Assembly: GCA_036365145.1 (NCBI GenBank)
Contig: JAEOAD010000015.1
Span: 7,619,501-7,683,500, forward strand
Direction: 5' to 3'
Source: Orientallactaga sibirica
Taxonomy: Eukaryota > Chordata > Mammalia > Rodentia > Dipodidae
DNA length: 64,000 nt
Shown piece by piece: positions 44,747 through 56,157 of the stretch. Numbering within the stretch: position 1 is the stretch's first letter; each line of letters begins with the position of its first letter. The notes under the pieces were generated by a model. That model did not search any database. It had not been told where the DNA came from and worked only from the letters and a program-made list of their open reading frames with translations. The position numbers and the translations under genes were made by a program.

Positions 44747-44905
44747 AACAGTGTTGGCCAGGATGTCCTTGAAGACTATTAGGTGAAAATATAAATTAGT
44801 ACAGCAATTGTGGAAAATGTCATGGAGGTTCCTCAAAAAATAAAACGAGAGAACTATCATATGATCCAGCAATTCTATTTTCCATTCTGGGTTTTACTTT
44901 CTATG

Positions 44906-45121
44906 CATGAATGCATGTAATGGGCCAACACTGCAATTCTGTAATCAATGGGTATGGTACCAAACAAACTCTTTAATCATGTTTCAGTGTGTCTTTCATG
45001 GACACAATTCTGTTTATTGTCTTTACCTGGTGTAAGCACATGAATGCCAGCTAAGAACAGGGGTCCCAGGCCTGTGCAGGGCAAAATGGTTTACTACTTA
45101 TATGTTAGAGTCTGGAAGCCT
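44906..45121. other. Unique sequence
   Basis: No feature is recognised between the old L1 and the ID element. Confidence 0.45.
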
Positions 45122-45134
45122 AAGTCAGGAGAGA

Positions 45135-45247
45135 GGGCTGGGACCATAGCTCATTGGTAGAGTGCTTGCCTAGCACATAGAAGGTTTTAGGTTCAATAAT
45201 TAGTATTGAAAAAAAAAAAAAAAGAATAGAAAAACTGAAAAACAAAC
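45135..45247 (+). mobile_element. ID SINE with 13-bp TSD
   Basis: 'gggctgggaccatagctcat' followed by 'gtagagtgcttgcctagcac' and an A-rich tail is the ID element (derived from BC1 RNA). TSDs are aagtcaggagaga (45122-45134) and aagtcaggaggga (45248-45260), with one difference. Confidence 0.92.
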
Positions 45248-45260
45248 AAGTCAGGAGGGA

Positions 45261-46024
45261 ATGGTTCTTTCTACTTCCACCAGAATAGCATATAGCAGCA
45301 CAATGAGGTGGATGCTATTTTCATCACGTTAAGCTCCAAGGGAGGCTTTGTGTTTGCGAACCTTACAGAGAGCCTTTGCTTCTGTTGGGAGCTTGCCATT
45401 GATTCATCTGCAGGGCTTGGTGATCTGCCCAGTGGTGAGCTCATAAGTTCTCCAGAGTCCAGTGAGTGGATGAGAGCCGCAGCAGTGAAAGAATCAAGTG
45501 CTGGGACAGGGTGGGGTCTGAAGCTGGACAAGTGCTTCTGCATATAGCCATTCCCACCCAAGCAACACAGCCATTTGCCATTTCAGATTTCACTTTAATT
45601 GTTCAAGACTAGGGTCCTTGTCCCCATCTCAGGTGAAGTTAAACTGTGACTAAGGTTGAAATCCACAAAGAAGAACCCCAGGGCTAAATTTTTCGTTTTC
45701 ATTTGAATGTTGAGGCATAGTCATAAATCATTTTGGATTTGAACTCTTGCCTTCCTTCTTGTGGGACAGTCTTGGGATGGGCTGCGAGCATGCACAGCTG
45801 CTTCCTCTACATACAGGCTTAGGTAGCCTGGATGACTAGAGTCCCAAGGTGGTGCTGACTGTAATCCTAAGTCTTTGCCCCAAACTTGGAGCTACAAGTT
45901 AACGGTGCTGTGTGAGGGTGGGGTTCTAGCACCTCACACTTCACTGTCTGTTAATTCTCTTCCACCTCAGGATACTAGAGAAGGCAGATTGTGTCTAACC
46001 ATGTTGATGCTCTAGGAGCCCTGG
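45261..46024. other. Mostly unique sequence
   Basis: Frames are open on both strands at 45271-45561, which argues against coding. The first bases may hold a decayed MIR ('cagcacaatgaggtggatgc'). Confidence 0.45.
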
Positions 46025-46038
46025 GGAAATAACCTCTT

Positions 46039-46300
46039 TTAAAATTTTTTTTTAAATTTTATTTATTTTTATTTTGGAGAGAGACACAGAGATAGGGAGA
46101 GGAAGACAGATAGAGATGGGCGTGCCAGCAGCCTCTCAGCCGCTGTGAACGAAATCCAGATGTGTGCGCCCCCTTGTGGTCAAGTGCGCCATTGCACCCT
46201 TGTGTCACTGCATCTGGCTAAATGTGGGACCTGGAGATTGGAACCAGGTTCTTAGGCTTAGTGGGCAGGCGCCTTAACCGCTAAGCCATCTCTCCAGCTT
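46039..46300 (-). mobile_element. DIP-like SINE, long subfamily, with perfect 14-bp TSD
   Basis: TSDs are ggaaataacctctt at 46025-46038 and 46301-46314. It shares the extra middle block and the 'cagcagcctctcagccgctg' 3' part with 38491-38745 and keeps intact A-box and B-box-like regions. The perfect TSD suggests a recent insertion. Confidence 0.93.
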
Positions 46301-46369
46301 GGAAATAACCTCTTAAACTGTAGTCTGAATGTGGATAACTTGCACAGCTACTAAGCATGAATATTCTTT

Positions 46370-47130
46370 TTCTTTTTTAAATCAACCTTATTAATTGGCA
46401 TTTAAATACATATATAATGCATTTACCACTTTCTCCTCTTGATCCCCCTCCAAATCCCCTTCTGTTGGACTTCTTCCTAACTAGTCTTCTACTTTGATGG
46501 CTCTGTTGTACCTCGGGTGTAGCTGTGACCCCAATGAGTCTAATTAGGATTGTCTGCATGAGCATGAGTGGGGCATTATTTACAAGAGCATGTGGCTCCT
46601 ACTCGTAGCTATTCCAGTCATACAGTGTCTCTCACTTCCCCAGGTACCATTAACTGCCTATAACTCCTCAGGGAAGAATAAGGGCTTCATGCCCCTCTCC
46701 ATCATCCATGATGCAATGTTGATGGACACAGTAGTGCGTGCCTTAGGCAGGTTACAACAGTCACTGTTCTCATCATTTTGATGAGTTTGAGTCTCCTCTG
46801 TAGTCAACACCATATTCCAAGGGAAGCTTTTCTAACCAGAGGTGAGCAGGACAATAATCCATGGGCATAGACATACATATTTAGAAGACATTTTGATGGG
46901 CCCACAACATGTCCACTTATCCCAACAATTGTAGTTTGTCATGTCTTTGAGCCTGTGACCCATCAGCTTTTGACTAGGTTTTCAATATCAGACATGAGTT
47001 CTGTCCCATGGAGTGAGCTACATATCTAATCAGAGAGCAACTGGTTGCCCCACAATAGTTATGCCTTTTTTGCACCAGTGTGTACATCCTGCCTCTAATG
47101 ATACTTATTGTAATTGTTTTTCTCTTTAGA
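46370..47130 (-). mobile_element. L1 3' UTR, antisense
   Basis: The T-rich tail side at 46370-46379 is followed by 'gatccccctccaaatcccct', 'accagaggtgagcaggacaa' and 'gcaactggttgccccacaat', a diverged relative of the L1 3' UTR families elsewhere in the window. No ORF2 part is attached. Confidence 0.7.
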
Positions 47131-47298
47131 CAGATAATCTTTTATTAAATAATGAGTTTGACTTTTGCATTTATGTGCTTACAAAAAATTGGCTAATATC
47201 CTAAAATTTAAAAAATAGATCTAAATTATATATTTAAAATAAAAATAAATTCACTAAGAAATTTTTGCTTGAAAGGGAATTTCCAAAGTGCATGGAGT
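47131..47298. other. AT-rich spacer between L1 pieces
   Basis: Contains 'aaatttaaaaaatagatcta'. No feature is recognised. Confidence 0.4.
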
Positions 47299-49478
47299 TT
47301 TAGTGACTTTTTATTGGCTGCGTCCATAAGTATAAACAATAAAACCACAAAAATTTCCTCCTTCTGCTCCCATTCTCCCCTTCAAATCCACCCTCCATTG
47401 AATCCCCTACCTCCCAATTAGTCTTTCTTTTGTTTAGGTCATGGTTATCAAGGCCATTATGTATCTGGAAGATTGCATTGTAAGCAGTCCAACACTTCCT
47501 TTGACTCTTACATTCTTTCCACCACCTCTTCTGCAATGGACTCTGAGCCTTGAAGGGTGAGATACAGATGTCTCAGTGCTGAACACTCCATTGTCACTTC
47601 TTAGCACCATGGTGACATTTGCATCACCCTAGTGATCACTACCATCTGAAAAGAGAAGTGCTGAATAGAAGTCCATTGCATAAGTGCACCACATCTTCAT
47701 TATGCATTCATCAGTTGAAGGACATCTAGGCTGGTTCTATGTCAATCTTCCCACCCCTCTGCTACACCAGTCCCTGAGCCATGGCAGGTGTGTTATCACT
47801 TGGGATTGACTTCTTGTTAGCCTTTGTCTTTCTGTTACGATGTGTTTTGGTTCACCATAGTGTTTGTTGCTACTTGCTGGGTGGGGATGTCAGTTTAGCA
47901 TTGGGAACAATATTCATGTAGTTGCTTCCTCTGAAATTTGGAAGAGGTGGTACATCTCATTGCAAGTGTTCAGCTGTCTTCTTGTCTTGATGAATCTTGG
48001 CTCTTCCCAGAACTCTCTACCAGTTGTAAGATAAAACAGATTCTCTAACTAAGGGGTGAGAGCAGCTTTGAATAAAGGGGATATGCCTAGGAACTTGAGA
48101 GACAATTTGATATGACTACCTACTTGACTGTTCAGAGAATGCTAGGGACTTCTCTCTGGGTAATGTGGTTTTCCTGACTATGGGGTGCTGACTTAGTTCC
48201 AAGTACCAGTTATGAGTTCTCTCCCAATGAGTGGGCTTCATGTCCAATAAGAGGTCAGTTGGTTACACACAAAGGCTGTGTGCCACTATTGTGCAAGTGT
48301 AGCTGGCAGATTGCATGGCTTGCAGAGTCTTCCACTCATTCATGCTATTGGTCACCATTGTCTCTCAGTAGCTCCCATAGCACTTTCTAGCGCCATTAGG
48401 GTTTGCAAGGTGAGGACTGGCTTTCCTCTCAGTTCCCATGTTGTCTCTCAATGTTTTGAGGTGGCAGCCTGTAGTGTCTTCAGCAGCAGGGAATTACCTT
48501 TTAGCTCTGTTTGGTAACCAAGTGTTCAGAAAAGGCCTGCAGTTTTTGGAAATCACACAGATCACCCTGGCTCACTGCTTACTGTGGAGGTTAACCCAAA
48601 TCTAGCCCTGGGATTCAGAAGCCAGAGACCCTGGTTTGAGGCTTAAACTTTCTCCACATTCTACCTGACAATTTGATCTGTCTACCTTCCTCAAATAGGG
48701 GGTTCTATCTTGTATAGTTGTTTCCAGGAGGAAGGTTCCTATGTGATGACTGCTTTAGCCTTTGGATTTGTGTAGTTCCCCTCCCCACCCTCCCATCCAA
48801 ATATTCTTTCCCTCTTGATTGTCTGGTACTCCTTCCTCTACCGACTCAATAGTTCCTCTTTTTCCGGGTCTCATTCTAGTTACACATACATAGTCCTAGT
48901 GCTTACTTCCTTTTAGATTCCTCTTCCATTGGTCTAGTTTAGGAGCCACATATGAGAGAAAACATGTGGATGTTTATCTTTCTTAGACTCCATAACCTCA
49001 CTTAAGATGATATTTTCCAGGACCATCCATTTTCCTGAAAATTTCATTATTTTTTTCTTACTGCTGAATAGAATTCGATTGTGTAAATGTACCACATCTT
49101 CATTAGCCATTCATCAGTCAATGGCTATCTGGGTTGACTCCAATTCCTAGCTGTTGTGAATAGAGCAGCAATAAACATGGTTGAGCATGCATCTCTGAAG
49201 TAGAGTGGAATCTTTAGGATATATACCAAGAAATGGAATAGCTGGATCAGATGGTAAATCAATTTTCATCTCTTTCAGAAGTCTCTGTACTGATTTCCAT
49301 AGTTGTTTGCCTTCCCACCAGCAGTGAATAAGATTTCCTCTTTCCCCTTTTCTCACCAATATTTGTTGTCATTTGATTTTTTGATGATTGCCATCCTGAC
49401 TGGAGTAAGAGAGAATCTTAAAGTTGTTTTAATTTTCATTTCCCTGATGGCTAGGGATGTTGAGCATTTCTTTATTTT
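47299..49478 (-). mobile_element. L1 3' end, antisense: 3' UTR and ORF2 C-terminus
   Basis: The 3' UTR (47299 to about 48930) contains 'tcaaggccattatgtatctg' and 'gttaccaagtg'-type phrases shared with related copies. From about 48940 to 49478 the antisense ORF2 end follows, where the minus frame 49147-49359 reads LIHCWWEGKQLWKSVQRLLK and then GIYPKD, the conserved region near the ORF2 C-terminus. Frame breaks show it is dead. Confidence 0.82.
49147..49359 (-). pseudogene. L1 ORF2 C-terminal fragment
   Basis: About 70 residues of the cysteine-containing C-terminal part of ORF2p (HCWWEGKQLWK, LGIYPKD) are in frame before a break. The cysteine that follows in related proteins (MFIAALF-type region) is not in this frame. 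Confidence 0.82.
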
Positions 49479-51300
49479 ATATATATTAGTTATGTATATA
49501 GTATTTATACAGCCATGATGGAACCATTGTTAGCCTTCTCCCTGTCCTACCCCAATGGGTAATGGGGGTCTTGCCTTATGGGGGTAGCCATCAGTTAAGT
49601 GGGAGAGGCAATGATTCTGTGTATAATGACCCAACTAATTTCCACCCCCTCTTCTGTGAATTTCCCTGAGCCATGTTGGGTTCATTTTAGGTTTATCAGT
49701 GACAAGGTTTTGTGAGTCTCTGTGTCTCTGGATATCTGATTTGGTAGGGGTTGAGTGTTCTTTGTGTCTATCTCCTTCTCCCTTGTGCTGGTACCAGGTT
49801 CTCCAATAAAGCAGCACTCTTGCTCATTTCCCCTATAATTCTATGGCTTCAGCTGGTGCTCTGTTGAAGTGCAATGGGTTGACTATCTCCTCAGGTTCTG
49901 TGTCCATCTGAAAGAGAGAAGCAAATTCTCCAACAGAGAGTGAGGTCAGTGCAAGATACATGGATAACCATTATTATTTTAGAGAGATTTTATAGGTGTA
50001 AGCCCCCTTGTATCCCACTATTGGTGGGAGCTTGATATTGGAGAGCGGGCTCATTTTTTGGACATGATTCTGACTTGCTTCCCATTTCCAGGTATGGGTT
50101 CCATTCTATGTAGCAGATCCGTTAGCCAAATCTAGAGCAGTTGGTAACCCACAGTGTCTATGTGCCACTACTGCACTTGTGTGAGCATCACATCAGGTTG
50201 TTTGCTGCCGAGTAGCTTAGACCCTGAGTTGCTTAGACAGATATTGGTTGTTTTCCTCTAGTCACTTATGTAGCACCCTCTGGCACTAGACAAGCTAACT
50301 GTCTGGGGACTGACTCTCTTCCACATTCCATCCAGGTCTCTCCATGTTCCGTCCAAACAGCATATGGTGTCTTCGGCAGTAGGTTCTTACCAATATCCTT
50401 TTGTGGGTCATCAAGTATTCTGACAGAAATCTGTCCTCTTTTGGGAAACCTTGTAGGTCTCACTAATCAACAACTCATTGTGGATGTTAACCACATGCTG
50501 CTATTTGGAGTTATAGGTCAGTGCCAAGGGAAAAGAAGGAAGAAAAAATATAGGTAATATGAAAGAGAAAGAGAGAAGAGAGAGAAGAGGGAGTGATAGA
50601 GAGAGAAACAGGTGCTTGCATCTACCCTGTTGTTGTCATTCCTCATGGACATTGGGCATGGGGTGGAGATCAGCAGCTCTCCAGGAATCCTCCAAGCCTT
50701 CAATACCAGATTGAGAACTCTGAGGCATACAGCCATATGCACTGAATAGTACTGGGTTCTCAGACTCTCCGGCCTATAGGCAGCCATTGTTGGACTGCCT
50801 AGCCCATATCCTGTAAGCTAAACTAGTAATTCCTCTTCATAATACATATTCATTCTATTGGTTCTGTTCCACTTCAGAACCCTTACTCATATACTGCCAA
50901 ACCCCTCAACTTCTTTTCCCCTCCCCTACCTATGGCACCTTTTTCTAATTTCCTGGCCTCTATAGACACTTAATTCAACTTCAATCCACATTTATCTAAA
51001 GTTTTGAAACTAGGATCCACATATAGATATGAACATGCAATATTTGTCTTTCCAGGCCTTGGTTACCTCACTCAGTATATTTTCTAGTTCCATACATTTT
51101 CCTGAAATTTTAAACTTTCATTTTTCTTTATAGTTGAATAAAATTCCATCGTGTATATGCACCATATCTTCATTATCCATTCATCAATTGTTGGGATATA
51201 GGTTTATTCCATTTCCTAGATCTTGTGAATAGAGAACAATGAACATAAAGTACAATTATCTCTGTGGTAAACTTTTGAGTACTTTGGCTATATGTGAACC
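49479..51300 (-). mobile_element. Second L1 3' end, antisense: 3' UTR and short ORF2 end
   Basis: 'ccaatgggtaatgggggtct', 'gagccatgttgggttcattt' and 'gtagcaccctctggcactag' match the L1 3' UTR family at 60626-62101 in the same order. From about 50990 the antisense ORF2 end follows ('ggatccacatatagatatga', 'cttcattatccattcatcaa'). It abuts the previous L1 without spacer. Confidence 0.82.
50557..50611. repeat. (GA)-rich tract in L1 3' UTR
   Basis: Purine run 'gaaagagaaagagagaagag', equivalent in place to 61740-61815 in the related L1. Confidence 0.85.
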
Positions 51301-52781
51301 TTTTATGGGTGGATAAAGCTCCTCCCAGAACCCATCAGTTGTTAATGGAACATACTAGTACCAAGGCAGAGGGACCTCCCAATTGAGTTGTTGGTCAGAG
51401 AGATCACTAATAGCCCTAAAACTATATAGGCTATTGCCATTGCTCTTGGTTGTTCACTAAAACTAAATGGTATGTCTCTATTGCTAAAGAAATAACATAC
51501 TGGTTGTAGGACATAGACCTATAGGGCTAGAACTTGGGGAGGAACTGGAAATTTCCTCTCTGTTGGATGGGCAGCTTTCATAGTGCCAGAAGGTGCTATG
51601 CAGGCTTCTGGGTCATCCACACACAAAGACATGAAATAAGCAAGGAAATTAGAAAAGAAGTTTAGTGTGAGAGGGATAATGCAAGGTAATAGAGGGCAGG
51701 GGGATGGTCAATCAAAATTCAAGATAAGACTTATGTAAACCTTCTTTTTTGAATAATGGCACATCCAGAAGCTGTAGACTAGTACCAGAAAATTTCCAGT
51801 GAGTTTTGACCAAGGAGGTCCCGGTAGCCTCCAAAACATTAAAGACTATTGCCAAAGCCCTTGGTTGCCCTTGAGAAACAGATGATAAGACCCTATTGCT
51901 GAAGACATCTCTTGCCTGAGAGGCAAGGTCACTGAGAAAGCAAGCTGGTGCTGAGCAGAAAACCTTCTCCCTGTAGACCAGCCAACTGAAAGCTGGAAAA
52001 AAGCTGCAGTGCATGCAGCTGCATGGGAGACAGAAGTCACCAGCAGTGAAAACAGTGGACATGGAAAATTCAAGTTTGGCCATACAGGCCCAATGACTGA
52101 ACAGGTGCAATAGTGGCATGTCTGCTCTTGGGGTAACCAACTGCTCCATAATTGGACTGAACACCCTCTCTATGGGAGGGAATACATGCCTGATACTGAA
52201 AAACCTAAACAAAAGTCTATGGCACGGGAGGTCATGAGCCTTAGGGGTATAAAGCCTGCACTTGTCTGGTTAAATGTATATATTATTCCCACCAACCTGC
52301 CCTGAAAGCACTACACTTAATGTTCATGTTCACATATTAATGCTACTCTCACTTCTGGTTAGAGAAACTTCTCTTTTCAGATGGCAATGACCACTGGGAT
52401 GACCCAAAAGGCAACATAGTGCTGAGAAGAAGGGATGGAGGGGTGCCCACCTCTGAAACACCTCTTTCACACCCTCCAAGGCTCAGGGACCATTGTGGAA
52501 GAGGTGGCGGAAAGAATGGAAGAGCCAAAGGAAGGGTACGACTCCTTACAATGCAACTGTCCATAAAGAAATTGGCCTCAATATCCATGACCTTGCAGTG
52601 CCTAGCAATACCTTTGCAAGACCCTCATAATAGAAGAAAAAGATGATGACATCAAGTTAAAAGAGAGACTAATGGAGAGAGGGAGGGGATGCGATGGAGA
52701 TTGGAGTTCTAAAGTGGAATGGGGGGAGGGGAGGGAAATATCATATGTTTTATGTATGTAAGTATAGAAGTTGTCAATAAA
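51301..52781 (+). mobile_element. L1 3' UTR, sense, with A-tail
   Basis: This is the most complete 3' UTR of the family seen at 5559-6922 and 26721-27540, here in sense orientation. It runs from 'cccagaacccatcagttgtt' through 'gatgacccaaaaggcaacat' to AATAAAAAAA at 52775-52785. It meets the minus-strand L1 at about 51300, so two L1 3' ends point away from each other. Frames inside (51712-52212 minus) are chance frames. Confidence 0.87.
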
Positions 52782-52794
52782 AAAATGTATTATA

Positions 52795-52989
52795 GGGCTG
52801 GAGGGATGGCTTAGCTGTTAAGGCCTTTGCCTCCAAAGTCAAAGGACCCAAGTTCGATTCCCCAGGATCCACATTAGCCAGATGCACAAGGGGGCACATA
52901 TGTCTGGAGTTCATTTGCAGTGGCTGGAGGCCCTGGCATGCCCATTCTCTCCCTCCTCCCCCCCGCCCCGGTCAAATAAATAAATAAAT
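52795..52989 (+). mobile_element. DIP-like SINE, sense, with perfect 13-bp TSD
   Basis: TSDs are aaaatgtattata at 52782-52794 and 52990-53002. The head is gggctggagggatggcttag (A box TGGCTTAGCTG), the B box is gttcgattccc, and 'agccagatgcacaagggggc' and an (AAAT)n tail follow. It landed in the A-tail of the L1 at 51301-52781. Confidence 0.95.
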
Positions 52990-53003
52990 AAAATGTATTA
53001 TAA

Positions 53004-53168
53004 AGGTGGGTGTGGTGGCACAGACCTTTAATCCCAGCACTCAGGAGGGAGGCAGAGGTAGGAGGTTTGCCATGAGTTTGAGGCCACTCTGAGACTACAT
53101 TGTGAATTCTAGGTCAGCCTGGGTTAGAGCGAGACCCTACCTCAAAAAACCAAAAAAAAAAAAAAAAG
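53004..53168 (+). mobile_element. B1 SINE, sense
   Basis: 'aggtgggtgtggtggcacag', 'tttaatcccagcactcagga' and 'agagcgagaccctacctcaa' with an A-tail (53153-53167) form a full-length B1, directly behind the second TSD copy of the SINE at 52795. Confidence 0.95.
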
Positions 53169-53274
53169 TATCATATACATGTATGAAATTGATCAAAATA
53201 AAATTTAAGAAATGAAGATTCTGAGTGAGAAGGTGTGGGTGGGTCTTGAGGTTATACATTTCTTTTTTTGCATG

Positions 53275-53550
53275 TAAACATGTGTGTACTTTGCATGAAT
53301 GTGTGCACACATGTGTTAGGGTATGCATGCACACATGTATATATGCATGTGGAGGTCATGTCAGAGTTATATGTCTTCTTTCCACCTTTTTTGAGACAGT
53401 TTCTCTTGCTGAACTCAGAGCTCCAGCTTGCCTTGGGGCTATGCCTGTCTTCATCTCTAGGTGCTCAGCATGTATGTGGGTGCCAGGGGATCTGACTATT
53501 CTCATGCTTTTGTGGCAAGCACTTCATTGACTGAGCCATCTCCCCAGCCC
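53275..53550 (-). mobile_element. B4 SINE, antisense
   Basis: A TG/CA-rich tail is followed by 'ttgagacagtttctcttgct', 'cttttgtggcaagcacttca' and 'gactgagccatctccccagc', in B4 order. Confidence 0.82.
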
Positions 53551-55921
53551 ATCTGCATTTATAACCAACTCACAAATGATTCAAGTGCTGTTACTTAGAG
53601 CAGGAAGGGTCCAGGAGACAGTACCATGTGCAGCACCTTTGGGCCATGCAGTGCATCTGCACAGCTTCCCAGAATATCTAGGAATACTGCCATCTGCAGT
53701 GTGGGAAGAATGTCCCTTGTGGGCTTCCTTCCACTCACTCAGCTTTGTGCTTTTTGTGTCTTTCCTTTTACAATTTTGGAGGGCCCTGATTGTACATTGT
53801 GTTTGAGCTAAGTGTTTAACCAATCTGAAACTAAGCAAGCTGGCAGAAGCAGCTGACTGCAAAGCCTGGCTGGCGACACCAGGGCTGGGACACCTCGTCA
53901 GCTCCCCAGCGGCCATCTCGGGTCAAAGAGCAGCTTTGTTCTTGTCCCCCAGCCTCCAGGGATGCTGCGGAGAAGGCCGCTTCTGCTCGTGGAAAGGCTT
54001 GGCTCCTTGCGTTCTGACACGTGCGTGTTTTCTGTTTTATAGGAAGAAATGTGTTTTGGCTGGAGGCCCACGCTTCATTCCAGCACATCGTTTTTACCAA
54101 AAGAGCTGTCCCCGAGCTGCCAACAGTGTTTATGAGAAATCCATCCAGCAATACTTTGGATCCGGGAGCATGTCCTGACCTCAGGCGTGGCCTTCACCAC
54201 CCCACAAAAGCTTGGCACATGATGTTGGTGTCTTTATTTTTATTCCAAAATGTAAAGCCGGTTTCTTTTATTTTTTTTTTTTTTCCAGCTGGGAAAACTC
54301 CTGTCAGCAGATGCAATGTCCTTTCCAGATTCAATATTATGCAAACTGCATATAGGCACACAGAGTAAATAAATATGTCCACGAAGCTTCTTGATACACA
54401 GAGAGATGGGGCTTCACCAAGCGCAGACTAAACCCGTGATCTGGGAGGCTGCTTAACGTCCAGTGCCCTGTTCCCAGCCATTTTGCTCCTTTGCAGCTTG
54501 TGGCTGGTGTCTGAGAGTGGGTGATGGGCCCCAGCAGGGGCAACTGATTGAAGGCCAAATTTGAGCTGTCACTGCTCAGGGGGATCCTGACCAGGTATAA
54601 AAGAGATCATGACCCAGTCAGTCCTGTGTCAACCCAGTGTACCACCTTCTTCCTCTCTAGTCTTATCACAACCATGAGGTTCTCAGGCACGGATAAGGCT
54701 CCATCCCTGCTGAAAGGTATAGACAGGGAACAACAACACAAGTTGAGGCTTTTTGGCCAAGAGGTTTGGGTAAAGTCCCATTCCCATCACGGGCTTTAGT
54801 TTCTAGGCATATACAGGGTTAAAATGGACATGAGAGACTAAGGCTGGTTTCAGCTTTGCAATTCTGTAATCAAAGTGTGCTGTGCTGGCTCCCAGCGATC
54901 TCTCATTGCAATAACCCTGTGAGAATAAGCACCTCTTACATTGTCCCTCCTAAGCAGAAGTGGAAACACACTATTAGAATGGTTTATGTAAAGGTGGACT
55001 GTGAATAAGTAGAGAACTTAGTATTTAAGACCTGAGACTGTCTTAAAAATCTCACGCTTTTCTTTCTTTTTTTTTAAAATACAATGCAGCATCTTACTTC
55101 CCCAAATACCTTTACATTCAGAAAACAAGCAAACATGCAAACAAACAAACAAGCAAACAAACAAACAAGGAGGTAATGGTATCTAAAGACTATCTTCAAA
55201 GCCTGAAGAAATATTTTGCATTGAGCCTTTGTGCACCACTTCTATTCTGGCAGTCTGTTCTTTTCTCTCATTATCACCTGTCCCCTTTGGCTGGAGTAGG
55301 GAAATTTGCCCTTTTGGGAACATTGTATTTGCCTACACGCTTGTTTCTTTGAACAAAAGAAATTGGTATGTTGTTTGTTGGTGTGTGATAAGGAAAGGGG
55401 CCTGTCTGGATCTGGATTTTCAAGAGCAGATGACAAGCTGATTGGTCTGGTTACTACCATACTCAAGGTCTTAAACTCACTGAGGACAAAGATTTGTAAG
55501 TCATGCTTGCTGGGTCCCTGATATATAGGAATTCTCTCTTGATTTATTTATGGGAAAGGTGAGCTCTGAGAGATCAGGAGGAAATGGTCTTGCACCCAAA
55601 GTTATATCCCAGTCTGGGACCCTGAACATTACTTATATTAAATTATATTACTGAGCAGATGGTTGTGTTATGAGCATGCTTCCAGTGGGACAAAGACTGA
55701 GGTGCCATTGCAGAACCCTTTTGCTGGGACAACTCTGGAAGGCTGGAAGGTCCACTAGCAATTCCATATGGGATGCCAGGAGTGGAGGTTAGTAAGGACA
55801 CAGTTGGGCAGCAGAGGGCGCAAACTCATGTGCTCAGTACCCAGACATTTTTTTTTGTGAAAACTGCTGATGAATTCATGTCTGTGGTATAGCTTTTAAC
55901 ACCAAACATGCATTTGATAGG
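53551..55921. other. Unique sequence, candidate conserved patch at 54000-54370
   Basis: About 2.4 kb without recognised interspersed repeats apart from (CAAA)n. 'gcgttctgacacgtgcgtgt', the exon-like 'ttctgttttatag' and 'attatgcaaactgcatatag' lie in the least repetitive part. A plus frame 54021-54368 is open across the acceptor-like site but has no recognisable domain. Confidence 0.45.
55122..55169. repeat. (CAAA)n microsatellite
   Basis: Imperfect CAAA/CAAG tetramers, about 11 units. Confidence 0.9.
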
Positions 55922-55936
55922 TCATTTAGTTGTTTT

Positions 55937-56157
55937 TTAATATTGTATTTATTTATTTGAGATAAAGGGGGAGGGAAGGAGAGAGAGAGAAGAGGCAGAT
56001 AGAGAATGGGCATGCCAAGGCCTCTAGCCACTGCAAATAAACTCCAGGTACATGTGCCACTTTGTGCATCTGGCTTACGTGGGTGCTGGGGGAATTGAAT
56101 CTGGGACCTTATGCTTTGTAGGCAAGCGCCTTAACCACTAAGCTATCTCTCCAGCCC
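55937..56157 (-). mobile_element. DIP-like SINE, antisense, with short TSD
   Basis: The minus-strand head is gggctggagagatagcttag, the middle is 'agccagatgcacaaagtggc' and the plus-strand tail side is 'tatttatttatttgag'. The TSD is about tcatttag (from 55922 and 56159), with AT-rich extension. Confidence 0.9.

Larger units (their letters stand above)
43346..44905 (+). mobile_element. Ancient L1 ORF2 segment, sense (inverted 5' half)
   Basis: Sense-strand ORF2 is readable by DNA similarity: 'ttttagaagatatcagttaa', 'aggcacaggcaacgagacac', 'gagaaatgcaaatcaatacc' and 'gttagaatggctgctattac' to about 44035, then 'cagtgttggccaggatgtcc' and 'catatgatccagcaattcta' from 44750. Two B4s sit in the gap. 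There are many frame breaks and no usable coding frame. The order of the two L1 halves fits twin priming. Confidence 0.82.

Noticed and set aside
45271..45561. Possible small gene, frames open on both strands
   Set aside because: Both strands are open over the same interval with no domain, which is expected by chance in GC-balanced unique DNA.
51712..52212. 166-codon frame on the minus strand
   Set aside because: It lies antisense within an L1 3' UTR. The same peptide pieces reappear in frames at 5764-6420 and 26909-27148, the other copies of that UTR.
52795..52870. tRNA-like sequence with A and B boxes
   Set aside because: It is the head of a SINE, flanked by TSDs and followed by the SINE body. 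It cannot fold into a complete tRNA by eye.
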